A DNA stretch of 64,000 nucleotides from Nocardia terpenica (GTDB taxonomy: Bacteria > Actinomycetota > Actinomycetes > Mycobacteriales > Mycobacteriaceae). The notes under the pieces are model-generated. The model made no database searches. It was not told the DNA's origin and saw only the letters and a list, made by a program, of their open reading frames with translations. The DNA lies in contig NZ_JABMCZ010000005.1 in the NCBI RefSeq assembly GCF_013186535.1, positions 434,001 through 498,000 on the forward strand, in the 5' to 3' direction. Shown here piece after piece: positions 41,836 through 49,754 of this stretch; within the stretch, counting starts at the first letter, position 1, and every line of letters starts with the position of its first letter. Made by a program: the position numbers and the translations under genes.

Positions 41836-42297
41836 TCACTCGCCACCGAATTCGGTTCGGGTACCGCGATCGAGCACCTGCAGCATAAGGTCTTTCAGCT
41901 CGGCGTTCGACTCGTCCAACGACCGCTGACCGCCCCGCAGTATCGCGATCTCGCCGAACAGGCGCTCGTTGGTCGCGTCGCACTTGGCAATGTGCTCGTC
42001 CAGCTTCTTCGACATCTCCCAGGTCCGCTGCCCCAACGCATTGGTCACATTCCGCTGCACCTCGGCCTTCACCTCCAAGGTGTCGACCTTCGTACCCAGT
42101 CCGTCGACCTTCGTCTCCAACGCGTCGAACCGCCGCCCGTTCTCCTCGTGGTGCATGTCGACCTTCGCGTCGAGGCTTCCCAATCTCGCGTCCATCTTGG
42201 CGCTGAGTGCGTGGACTGCCGCGAGCACCGACCGCCCCTCGCTTCGGTCCGCTTCCAGTGCCGCCACCCTCGCCTCCAGCTGAGCCCATGTCGTCAT
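41836..42297 (-). CDS. Coiled-coil protein of unknown function
   Basis: A 153-residue, highly charged, probably fully helical protein. Heptad-like repeats run through most of it: LEARVAALEAD, MDARLGSLDAKVDMH, FDALETKVDGLGTKVDTLE. There is no signal peptide, membrane segment or catalytic motif. The ATG at 42297 has AAGGGGGA about six bases upstream; an earlier ATG at 42366 lacks a site. It is a monocistronic unit bounded by terminators on both sides. I do not recognise a family. Confidence 0.72.
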   Translation of the reverse strand: MTTWAQLEARVAALEADRSEGRSVLAAVHALSAKMDARLGSLDAKVDMHHEENGRRFDALETKVDGLGTKVDTLEVKAEVQRNVTNALGQRTWEMSKKLDEHIAKCDATNERLFGEIAILRGGQRSLDESNAELKDLMLQVLDRGTRTEFGGE

Positions 42298-42436
42298 CGT
42301 CGATCCCCCTTGATGTTCGGCAACTACTGCTTCGGCGGGGTCGAAGCTACCGCATGGGGGCGACATCGATGGGGCTTGCGGGGGTGGGCTGTGGATAACC
42401 CGGGGGCTGTGGATGATTCGGTATCCGGAAACGGAA

Positions 42437-42474
42437 AACCGCCGCCGCGCAAGGGGATTCGCGCGGCGGCGGTT
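42437..42474 (-). terminator. Terminator of the whiA operon
   Basis: A 14-base perfect stem (42437-42450 with 42461-42474, core CCGCCGCCGCGC) and a 10-base loop. On the minus strand it is followed by TTTTCC, so it should act on whiA transcripts. Confidence 0.8.
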
Positions 42475-42493
42475 ACCGGGTGGTCGGTATTCG

Positions 42494-43477
42494 TCAGGCG
42501 TCCTCGAGTAGTTCCGCGGTGACGGCGGATTCGGTGTCGGGGATGCCCAGTTCCTTGGCGCGGCGGTCGGCCATGGACAGCAGGCGGCGGATGCGGCCCG
42601 CGACAGCGTCTTTCGTCATGGGCGGGTCGGCGAGCTGACCCAGCTCCTCGAGGGAGGCCTGGCGGTGCTGGACGCGCAGGCGACCGGCGGCGGCCAGGTG
42701 GTCGGGAACGTCGTCGCCGAGGATCTCCAGCGCGCGTTCCACCCGGGCGGCCGCGGCGACCGCGGCGCGGGCCGAGCGGCGCAGGTTGGCGTCGTCGAAA
42801 TTGGCCAGGCGGTTGGCCGTGGCGCGCACCTCGCGGCGCATGCGCCGCTCCTCCCAGGTGAGCCGGGTGTCCTGCGCGCCCATCCGGGTGAGCAGCGCGC
42901 CGATGGCCTCGCCGTCGCGCACCACCACCCGATCGGTGCCGCGCACCTCGCGGGCCTTGGCCGAGATGCCCATCCGCCGCGCCGCGCCGACCAGCGCCAG
43001 CGCCGCCTCGGGCCCCGGGCAGCTCACCTCCAGCGCCGAGGAGCGCCCCGGCTCGGTCAGCGAGCCGTGTGCGAGAAACGCCCCGCGCCAGGCGGCCTCG
43101 GCGTCGGCGATGCTGCCGCCGACCACCTGCGCGGGCAGCCCGCGCACCGGGCGGCCGCGCACATCGAGCAGACCGGTCTGGCGGGCCAACGCCTCGCCCT
43201 CCTTGGACACCCGCACCACGTACCGGGAGGTCTTGCGCAGCCCGCCCGCGCCGAGGACGTGCACATCCGACCCGTAGCCGTACAGCTCGAAGATCTCCCG
43301 GCGCAACCGCCGAGCGATCGAGCCCATGTCGACCTCGGCTTCGACGATCACTCTGCCGCCGACGATGTGCAGGCCGCCGGCGAACCGGAGTAGCGCCGAC
43401 AGTTCCGCCTTGCGTGAGCTCACCTGCGAGACGGAGAGACGGCTCAGCTCGTCCTTCACCTCGGCTGTCATCGCCAC
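42494..43477 (-). CDS. whiA: WhiA, sporulation/cell-division regulator
   Basis: A 327-residue protein joining a degenerate LAGLIDADG homing-endonuclease fold (about 10-210) to a C-terminal HTH (about 240-305; LEELGQLADPPMTKDAVAGR). WhiA with WhiB switches on septation genes in Streptomyces; in non-sporulating actinobacteria its role is less clear but it is conserved. It is the third gene of rapZ-yvcK-whiA, overlapping yvcK by 10 bases, the same order as Rv1421-Rv1423. A terminator follows. Confidence 0.94.
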   Translation of the reverse strand: MAMTAEVKDELSRLSVSQVSSRKAELSALLRFAGGLHIVGGRVIVEAEVDMGSIARRLRREIFELYGYGSDVHVLGAGGLRKTSRYVVRVSKEGEALARQTGLLDVRGRPVRGLPAQVVGGSIADAEAAWRGAFLAHGSLTEPGRSSALEVSCPGPEAALALVGAARRMGISAKAREVRGTDRVVVRDGEAIGALLTRMGAQDTRLTWEERRMRREVRATANRLANFDDANLRRSARAAVAAAARVERALEILGDDVPDHLAAAGRLRVQHRQASLEELGQLADPPMTKDAVAGRIRRLLSMADRRAKELGIPDTESAVTAELLEDA

Positions 43478-44514
43478 GAGACCCGCTCCTTTCCACCCAA
43501 CGCGGACCGCACCTGCTGGCCCAGATGCCGTCCTTCGACTCGAAGCCCTGCTGATTCCGGCCGAGGTTGCCGGATCACCTGATCCAGTGCGGCGGCAAGC
43601 TTTCCAGGGTGGTGCCGGTCCGTCCCCGCCTCGGCGACATCAGCGAAGGTTACTCGCGCTCGCAGCTGTTCGGCAGCTCTTGCCACATGTTCGCGTTCCC
43701 TACCCTCCGGTACGGAGCCGGAGTCGACCAGCACGTCGTCGACCGCGAAATCCGGTGCGTGCTGGGACAATACATGCAGGTGCCGTTCGGCGGAGAATCC
43801 CGCCGTCTCGCCGGGTTCGGCAGCCAGATTGAGTACCAGGACCTTTCGGCCCCGGGTGTGTACCAGCGCCTCCCGCAGGCCCGGCACGAGCACGTGCGGG
43901 ATCACGCTGGTGAACCAGGACCCCGGGCCGAGCACCACCACGTCGGCGTGTTCGATGGCCGAGGTCGCCTCCGGGCTGGCCGGCGGGTCGGACGGGATCA
44001 GCCGCACCCGCCGCACCTTGCCCGGCGTGGTCGCCACCGCCACCTGACCCCGGATGCACCGGCTCACCCGCGGATCGGCCTCCAGGCCGGACACATCCGC
44101 CTCGATGGTGAGCGCGGTCGGCGACATCGGCAGCACCCGGCCGGTGCAGCCCAGGATCCGGCCCGCCTCGTCGAGCGCGGCCACCGGATCGCCCAGCACC
44201 TCGGTCAGGCCCGCCAGGATCAGATTGCCGACCGAATGCCCGGCCAGCGCCCCGGTGCCGCCGAAGCGGTGCTGCACGGTGCGCGCCCACAGCCCGTCGT
44301 TCTCCTCGGCGAGCGCGGCCAGCGCCATGCGCAGGTCGCCGGGCGGCAGCATGCCGAGTTCGGCGCGTAGCCGCCCGGACGAACCGCCGTCGTCGGCGAC
44401 GGTCACCACCGCGGTGATGGCGCGGGTCAGCCGCCGCGCCGCGGTCAGGGTCGCGTACAGCCCGTGTCCACCGCCCAGCGCGACGATCGCGGGCGTCGTC
44501 TGGCGTTCGGTCAT
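43468..44514 (-). CDS. yvcK: YvcK/CofD-family gluconeogenesis factor
   Basis: A 348-residue protein of the YvcK branch of the CofD-like family. The nucleotide-sugar binding start is ALGGGHGLYATLTAARRL (12-29), with TVADDGGSSGRLRAELG (38-54) and PGSWFTSVIPHVLVPGL. YvcK proteins bind UDP-sugars and affect envelope synthesis and growth on gluconeogenic carbon sources. The ATG overlaps rapZ by 4 bases and its end overlaps whiA by 10. The last 25 residues are basic and lie in the overlap region. Confidence 0.92.
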   Translation of the reverse strand: MTERQTTPAIVALGGGHGLYATLTAARRLTRAITAVVTVADDGGSSGRLRAELGMLPPGDLRMALAALAEENDGLWARTVQHRFGGTGALAGHSVGNLILAGLTEVLGDPVAALDEAGRILGCTGRVLPMSPTALTIEADVSGLEADPRVSRCIRGQVAVATTPGKVRRVRLIPSDPPASPEATSAIEHADVVVLGPGSWFTSVIPHVLVPGLREALVHTRGRKVLVLNLAAEPGETAGFSAERHLHVLSQHAPDFAVDDVLVDSGSVPEGREREHVARAAEQLRARVTFADVAEAGTDRHHPGKLAAALDQVIRQPRPESAGLRVEGRHLGQQVRSALGGKERVSWR

Positions 44515-45503
44515 TCGCGCCCCAGGTCCCGATGGACCACGCGCACCACGTCCCCGGCGGACGTGCCCGCGCCGGCCTCGCCGAGCGCCTCACCCAGCGC
44601 CTCGGCGATCGCCACGCTGCGGTGTTTTCCTCCCGTGCAGCCCACTGCCACGGTCATGTATCGCTTCCCCTCTTGGCGGTACCCGCTGGTCGTCAGGTCG
44701 ATCAGATGCCGGCAGGTCCGCAGGTAGTCTTCGGCTCCCGGGCGGGACAGCACGTATTCGCTGACCACCGCGTCCTGTCCTGTGTGCTCACGTAATTCCG
44801 GTACCCAATGCGGATTGGGCAGGAAACGCACATCAAACACCATGTCGGCGTCCAGCGGTACTCCGTACTTGAAACCGAACGATTGGATTGTGACTTGCAG
44901 GGCGGTGCGCACCCCGCCGCCGTAGGCCTCCTCCAGCTTGCGGTGCAGCTGGTGCACCGACAGCGCGGTGGTGTCGATGACCAGGTCGGCGGCGGTCTTC
45001 ACCGACGCCAGGCGGGACCGCTCGGCGGCGATGCCCGCCGACAGGGTGCCGTCGGCGCTCTCGCTCTGTAACGGGTGCCGGCGACGGGCGAAACCGAACC
45101 GGCGGATCAGTACATCGTCGGACGCCTCGAGGAACAGTACCCGGGTGCCGACGCCCGCGGCGCGCAACTCCTCGGTCACCGCCGACAGGTCGCCGGTGAA
45201 AAAGCGGCTGCGCACGTCCATGACCAGGGCGAGCCTGCGGATCGGCGGATCGGCCGACGCGCCGAGCTCGACCAGCCGGCCGATCAGCTCGGGCGGCAGG
45301 TTGTCGGCGACGTACCAGCCGAGGTCCTCGAGCACCCGGGCCGCCGTGCCGCGCCCGGCGCCGGACAGTCCGGTCACGATGACGACCTCGACCTGGCTGC
45401 CGCTCCCCTGGGCGGGGCCGGGTCGGGACGCGTCGGCCGCCGGCCGCGTGTGCGCTGCCGACGACGAGTTTCCCGCGCTGCTGTTCGATTCGACGCTGGT
45501 CAT
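44511..45503 (-). CDS. rapZ: RapZ-family nucleotide-binding protein
   Basis: A 330-residue P-loop protein. Walker A is GLSGAGRGTAARVLED (about 44-59), where many homologues read GRSTA. The C-terminal domain has CTGGKHRSVAIAEAL. In E. coli RapZ is an adaptor for small-RNA decay; in actinobacteria the biochemical role is unsettled. The first 37 residues are a low-complexity Ser/Ala extension. The ATG at 45503 has AGGA close by. The 170-base gap to uvrC upstream contains no gene. Confidence 0.92.
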   Translation of the reverse strand: MTSVESNSSAGNSSSAAHTRPAADASRPGPAQGSGSQVEVVIVTGLSGAGRGTAARVLEDLGWYVADNLPPELIGRLVELGASADPPIRRLALVMDVRSRFFTGDLSAVTEELRAAGVGTRVLFLEASDDVLIRRFGFARRRHPLQSESADGTLSAGIAAERSRLASVKTAADLVIDTTALSVHQLHRKLEEAYGGGVRTALQVTIQSFGFKYGVPLDADMVFDVRFLPNPHWVPELREHTGQDAVVSEYVLSRPGAEDYLRTCRHLIDLTTSGYRQEGKRYMTVAVGCTGGKHRSVAIAEALGEALGEAGAGTSAGDVVRVVHRDLGRE

Positions 45504-45673
45504 GTCCTACCGGATCCGTGTCTGCCTGTCACTCGATCATCCTGCCCTGCTGACGCCCCCGATCGGGGATACACGCGGCAGGCGCAACCGAGACGTGACT
45601 GATTCAACCTGTCCCGACGGTATGTATCGGGCTCGTTCGTGGCGTGTCCGACGAATGTCGCGCGCGGACCGGC

Positions 45674-47683
45674 CTATTCACCGTTGAGGGCCGCGAGCAC
45701 CGCTTTCGCGGTCGCCACCCCGATTCCCGGCACCTCGATGATCTCCTCCACCGTAGCGTCCTTGAGCCGCGCGACCGAACCGAAGTGCGTGACCAGCGCG
45801 GCGCGCCGCGAGTCGCCGAGCCCGCGGACCGAGTCCAGCGCCGAGGCGGTCATGCGCCGGGAGCGCTTGCTGCGGTGGAAGGTGATGGCGAACCGGTGCG
45901 CCTCGTCGCGCACCCGCTGCAGCAGATACAGCGATTCGCTGTTGCGCGGCATGATCACCGGATCCGGCTCGCCCGGCACCCACACCTCTTCCAGCCGCTT
46001 GGCCAGGCCGATGACGGCCACATCGGTGATGCCGAGCTCGTCGAGGACCTCGGCGGCCGCGTTCACCTGCGGGGCGCCGCCGTCGACGACGTAGAGGTTG
46101 GGCGGATAGGCGAACTTGCGCGGCTTGCCGGTGCGCGGGTCGATGCCGGGGGGCAGATCGCCCGCCATGTCCTCGGTCTCGGCGGCCTCGGTGGTGGTGT
46201 CGGGTTCGGCGGGCGTGTCGCGCTCGCGGCGCAGCCGCTGGAACCGCCGCCGGGTGACCTCGGCGATGCTGCCCACGTCGTCGGAGCGGCCCTCGCCCGC
46301 GGCCTCCTTGATGGTGTAGTGCCGGTACTCGGACTTGCGGGCGAGGCCGTCCTCGAACACCACCAGCGAGGCGACGACGTCGGTGCCCTGCACGTGGCTG
46401 ATGTCGACGCATTCGATGCGCAGCGGGGCGCTGTCCAGGTCGAGGGCGTCCTGAATGCCTTGCAGCGCGGCCGATCTCGCGGTCAGGTCGCCGGCGCGCT
46501 TGAGCTTGTGCTGGGCGAAGGACTCCTGCGCGTTGCGCTGCACGGTCTCCATCAGCGCCTTCTTGTCGCCGCGCTGCGGCACCCGCAGCTGCACCGCCGC
46601 GCCGCGCAGCTCCGACAGCCAGCGCTGCACCTGCTCGTGGTCGTCGGGCAGGGCGGGCACCAGCACCTCGCGCGGGACCACCGCGGCCGGGGCCTCGGCG
46701 TCGGTGTGCTCGGCGAAGGCGGCCTGCTCGCCGTAGAACTGCATGAGGAACTGCTCGACGAGCGCGGGCAGTTCGCCACCGGCCTCGATATCGTCGACCG
46801 CGTCGCCGGACTTGTCGACCACCCAGCCGCGCTGGCCGCGCACCCGGCCGTCGCGGACGTGGAAGATCTGCACCGCCGCCTCCAATTCGTCGGTGGCGAA
46901 GGCGATCACGTCGGCGTCGGTGCCGGTGCCCAGCACCACCGCCTGCTTCTCCAGGGCGCGGCGCAGCGCCGAGACGTCGTCGCGCAACCGGGCGGCGGCC
47001 TCGAAGTCCAGGTCCTCGGCGGCGGCGTGCATGCGGCGCTCCAGCTCGCGCACCATGCGGTCGGTGCGGCCGGACAGGAAGTCGCAGAAGTCCTCGGCGA
47101 TGCGGCGGTGTTCCTCGGCGTCGACCCGCCCGATGCACGGCGCCGAGCACTTGTCGATGTAGCCGAGCAGGCAGGGGCGGCCGATCTGGCTGTGCCGCTT
47201 GAAGACTCCGGCCGAGCAGGTGCGCACCGGGAACACCCGCAGCAGCAGATCGACCGTCTCGCGGATGGCCCACGCGTGCGCGTAGGGGCCGAAGTATCGG
47301 ACCCCCTTCTTGCGCGCGCCGCGGTAGACGAATACCCGCGGGTACTCCTCGTTCATGCTGACCGCGAGCATGGGGTAGGTCTTGTCGTCGCGGTAGCGGA
47401 CGTTGAATCGCGGATCGAATTCCTTGATCCAGTTGTATTCCAGCTGAAGGGCTTCCACCTCGGTGGAGACCACGGTCCACTCGACGGAGGCGGCGGAGGT
47501 GACCATCTGGCGGGTGCGCGGATGCAGCGACGCGATGTCGGCGAAGTAGGAGTTCAACCGGCTGCGCAGGCTCTTGGCCTTGCCGACGTAGATGACCCGC
47601 CCGTGCGCGTCCCGGAATTTGTAGACGCCGGGTTCGACGGGGATGGTGCCCGGTGCGGGTCGGTAGGTCGCGGGATCTGCCAC
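45674..47683 (-). CDS. uvrC: UvrC, excinuclease subunit
   Basis: A 669-residue nucleotide-excision nuclease. It has the GIY-YIG domain (GVYKFRDAHGRVIYVGKAKSLRSRL region, about 19-43), a cysteine-containing loop (CSAGVFKRHSQIGRPCLLGY), a UvrB-binding UVR segment, the RNase H-like endonuclease half and the C-terminal helix-hairpin-helix pair (LGDSRRAALVTHFG, VPGIGVATAKAVL). It cuts on both sides of UvrAB-marked lesions. The GTG at 47683 is preferred to the ATG at 47707 because TAACCT lies 7 bases upstream and the sequence then begins VADPATYRP, as in mycobacteria. Confidence 0.94.
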   Translation of the reverse strand: MADPATYRPAPGTIPVEPGVYKFRDAHGRVIYVGKAKSLRSRLNSYFADIASLHPRTRQMVTSAASVEWTVVSTEVEALQLEYNWIKEFDPRFNVRYRDDKTYPMLAVSMNEEYPRVFVYRGARKKGVRYFGPYAHAWAIRETVDLLLRVFPVRTCSAGVFKRHSQIGRPCLLGYIDKCSAPCIGRVDAEEHRRIAEDFCDFLSGRTDRMVRELERRMHAAAEDLDFEAAARLRDDVSALRRALEKQAVVLGTGTDADVIAFATDELEAAVQIFHVRDGRVRGQRGWVVDKSGDAVDDIEAGGELPALVEQFLMQFYGEQAAFAEHTDAEAPAAVVPREVLVPALPDDHEQVQRWLSELRGAAVQLRVPQRGDKKALMETVQRNAQESFAQHKLKRAGDLTARSAALQGIQDALDLDSAPLRIECVDISHVQGTDVVASLVVFEDGLARKSEYRHYTIKEAAGEGRSDDVGSIAEVTRRRFQRLRRERDTPAEPDTTTEAAETEDMAGDLPPGIDPRTGKPRKFAYPPNLYVVDGGAPQVNAAAEVLDELGITDVAVIGLAKRLEEVWVPGEPDPVIMPRNSESLYLLQRVRDEAHRFAITFHRSKRSRRMTASALDSVRGLGDSRRAALVTHFGSVARLKDATVEEIIEVPGIGVATAKAVLAALNGE

Positions 47684-47690
47684 GGCAACC

Positions 47691-47696
47691 AGGTTA
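47691..47696 (-). promoter_or_regulatory. -10 box for leaderless uvrC
   Basis: TAACCT on the minus strand ends 7 bases before the uvrC GTG at 47683. It overlaps the last codon region of the preceding LysR gene, whose stop is at 47694. Confidence 0.55.
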
Positions 47697-48566
47697 ACGA
47701 CCTGCACCGACAGGTGTGACGGTGCGCAGCCGCCGCGCCCCAGTGGTGATCGCCTCGCACAAGGCCCGCTCCGGTTCCGACAGGCGGCTGCGGCGGCGCA
47801 GCAGCACGAATTCCAGCTCGCCCAGGTCCGGCAGGTGGGCGTCCTCGACGGTGAAAAGCCCGGCGGGCAGCAGACTTTCGGCGTGCACGACGACCCCGAG
47901 CCCGGCCAGCACCGCCGCCCGCAGGCCGAGTTGGCTGTCGCTGACGCAGGCCACCCGCCAGGTCCGGCCCTCGCGCTCGAGCGCCTGCAGCGCGATGTGC
48001 CGGGTGATGCTCGGCGGCGGATAGGTGACCAGCGGGATGGGATCGTCGAAACCCGTTGCGCCGGAACGCCCCGCCCACACCAGCCGGTCGCGCCACAGCA
48101 GTTCGCCGTGTCGTTCGCCGGGCAGCCGCTTGCCGACCATGAGGTCCAACTCCCCCGCCGCCATCCGGGTCTTGAGCGTCTCGCTGAGCCCGACGGTCAG
48201 CTCCAGATCCACACCCGGGTGGGTGCGCTGGAATTCCAGCAGCACGTCGGGCAGTTCCTGGGCCATGACGTCGTCGGAGGCGCCGAGCCGGATCAGCCCG
48301 GTCAGCCGGGAGTCGGAGAAGTAGCGCTCGGCCTGGCCCTGCGCGTCGAGGATGGCGCGGGCGAAGCCGACCATGGCGGCCCCGTCGGCGGTGAGCGCGA
48401 GATTGCGGGTGTCGCGACGGAACAGCTCCCGCCCGGCCGCCTGCTCCAGCCGCGCGATGTGCCCGCTGACGGTGGATTGGCGCAGCCCCAGGATGCGGCC
48501 CGCGGCGGTGAAGCCACCGGCCCGTTCCACGGCGAGAAAGGTGCGAAGCAGCTCCGGATCGAACAT
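47694..48566 (-). CDS. LysR-family regulator of the divergent transporter
   Basis: A 290-residue LysR protein. The HTH is MFDPELLRTFLAVERAGGF, then AAGRILGLRQSTVSGHIARLE (about 18-38). The effector-binding domain spans about 88-285. The ATG at 48566 is chosen; a GTG at 48575 lies inside the palindromic operator. TACCGT ends 7 bases upstream, so it is leaderless, and the operator covers that box, fitting self-repression. Its target is probably the divergent sodium symporter-like gene. Confidence 0.87.
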   Translation of the reverse strand: MFDPELLRTFLAVERAGGFTAAGRILGLRQSTVSGHIARLEQAAGRELFRRDTRNLALTADGAAMVGFARAILDAQGQAERYFSDSRLTGLIRLGASDDVMAQELPDVLLEFQRTHPGVDLELTVGLSETLKTRMAAGELDLMVGKRLPGERHGELLWRDRLVWAGRSGATGFDDPIPLVTYPPPSITRHIALQALEREGRTWRVACVSDSQLGLRAAVLAGLGVVVHAESLLPAGLFTVEDAHLPDLGELEFVLLRRRSRLSEPERALCEAITTGARRLRTVTPVGAGR

Positions 48567-48568
48567 AT

Positions 48569-48587
48569 TGATCACGGTACGTGATCA
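48569..48587. promoter_or_regulatory. LysR palindromic operator overlapping the regulator's own -10 box
   Basis: TGATCAC (48569-48575) and GTGATCA (48581-48587) form a perfect 7-base inverted repeat around GGTAC. On the minus strand TACCGT (48579-48574), the -10 box of the LysR gene, sits in its centre. The divergent symporter gene has TACCGT at 48631-48636, 7 bases before its GTG. Confidence 0.75.
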
Positions 48588-48643
48588 GAGATATCGGTAC
48601 TACCAACTTTCACGATTAGTTGGCCGGACGTACCGTACGGAGG

Positions 48644-49666
48644 GTGAAGCTACTGGCGAAGCTCCGTATCGACGCGTTCATGCTCGGCATCCTGGCCAGC
48701 GTGGCGGTGGCTGCCCTGCTGCCCGCTCGCGGCGAGGCCGCCGAGGTACTCGACTGGGCCACCAAGGTCGCCATCGGTGTGCTGTTCCTGCTGTACGGCG
48801 CCCGCCTGCATCCGCGGGAGGCGCTGGCGGGTCTCAAGCACTGGCGGTTGCACACCAGCGTGCTGGCCGTCACCTTCGTGGTGTTCCCGGTGCTCGGGCT
48901 CGCGCTGCGGGTGCTGGTGCCCTCGGTGCTGAGCCAGGAGCTCTACACCGGTCTGCTGTATCTGTGCCTGCTGCCCTCGACGGTGCAGTCCTCGATCGCG
49001 TTCACCTCGATCGCGCGCGGCAACGTGGCCGGTGCGGTGGTCAGCGCCTCGCTGTCCAATCTGATCGGCGTGTTCGTCACCCCGCTGCTGGTCATGCTGA
49101 TGCTGAACACCGCGGGCGGCGCGACCGTCTCCACCGGCTCGGTGCTGGCCATCGTGGTGCAGTTGCTGCTGCCGTTCCTGGCCGGGCAGTTGTTGCGCAC
49201 CCGGATGCAGTGGCTGATGAAGCACGCCACGGTGACTCGCGTGGTCGATCGCGGCTCGGTGTATCTGGTGGTGTACGCGGCGTTCAGCGCGGGCATGGTC
49301 GAACACATCTGGAGCGGGATCCGGCCGCTGTCGCTGATCGCGCTGGTCGGGGTGTGCATTGGGCTGCTGGCGGTGGTGCTGGGGTTCACCACGCTGATGA
49401 GCAAGCTGTTCGGCTTCGACCGCGGCGACCGCATCGTGATGATCTTCTGCGGGTCGAAGAAGAGCCTCGCCAGCGGCCTGCCCATGGCGACCGTCCTGTT
49501 CGCCGGGCATGAGGTGGGCCTGATCGTGCTGCCGCTCATGCTGTTCCATCAGATTCAGCTGTTCACCTGCGCGGCCCTGGCCGGTCGCTGGGGTCGCCAA
49601 GCCGCGGCAGCCGAAGCGGCACAGGAGGTTTCGGCGGGCGAACCGGCCCCCGTCGCCGGGGCCTGA
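48644..49666 (+). CDS. Bile acid:sodium symporter-family transporter
   Basis: A 340-residue membrane protein of the SBF-like (BASS/YfeH) family with about ten hydrophobic segments. Typical motifs are LLYLCLLPSTVQSSIAFTSIARGN (about 107-130, with the crossover region) and FCGSKKSLASGLPMA (about 265-279). It transports an organic anion of unknown identity with a cation. The GTG at 48644 is used: TACCGT lies 7 bases upstream. A TTG eight codons earlier is in frame but unsupported. It is divergent from, and probably controlled by, the LysR gene. The last 25 residues are a Glu/Ala-rich cytosolic tail. Confidence 0.85.
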   Translation: MKLLAKLRIDAFMLGILASVAVAALLPARGEAAEVLDWATKVAIGVLFLLYGARLHPREALAGLKHWRLHTSVLAVTFVVFPVLGLALRVLVPSVLSQELYTGLLYLCLLPSTVQSSIAFTSIARGNVAGAVVSASLSNLIGVFVTPLLVMLMLNTAGGATVSTGSVLAIVVQLLLPFLAGQLLRTRMQWLMKHATVTRVVDRGSVYLVVYAAFSAGMVEHIWSGIRPLSLIALVGVCIGLLAVVLGFTTLMSKLFGFDRGDRIVMIFCGSKKSLASGLPMATVLFAGHEVGLIVLPLMLFHQIQLFTCAALAGRWGRQAAAAEAAQEVSAGEPAPVAGA

Positions 49667-49674
49667 CCGGTACC

Positions 49675-49716
49675 CGTCGTCCGGTCCGGCGGGTCGCGCC
49701 GGGCCGGGCGACGACG
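49675..49716. terminator. Possible terminator after the symporter gene
   Basis: An imperfect inverted repeat: CGTCGTCCGGTCCGGC (49675-49690) can pair with GCCGGGCCGGGCGACGACG ending at 49716, allowing G-U pairs and a small bulge. ATTCTTTGTT follows. It is compatible with termination of plus-strand transcripts. Confidence 0.4.
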
Positions 49717-49742
49717 ATTCTTTGTTGCCCGCAGATAGCCCG

Positions 49743-49748
49743 TACTCT
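49743..49748 (+). promoter_or_regulatory. -10 box for the APC permease gene
   Basis: TACTCT ends 6 bases before the GTG at 49755, indicating a leaderless transcript. Confidence 0.55.
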
Positions 49749-49754
49749 TACCCG

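Noticed and set aside
45644..47719. A 691-codon open frame on the plus strand opposite uvrC
   Set aside because: Shadow frame with no motif or ribosome site; uvrC is complete on the other strand.
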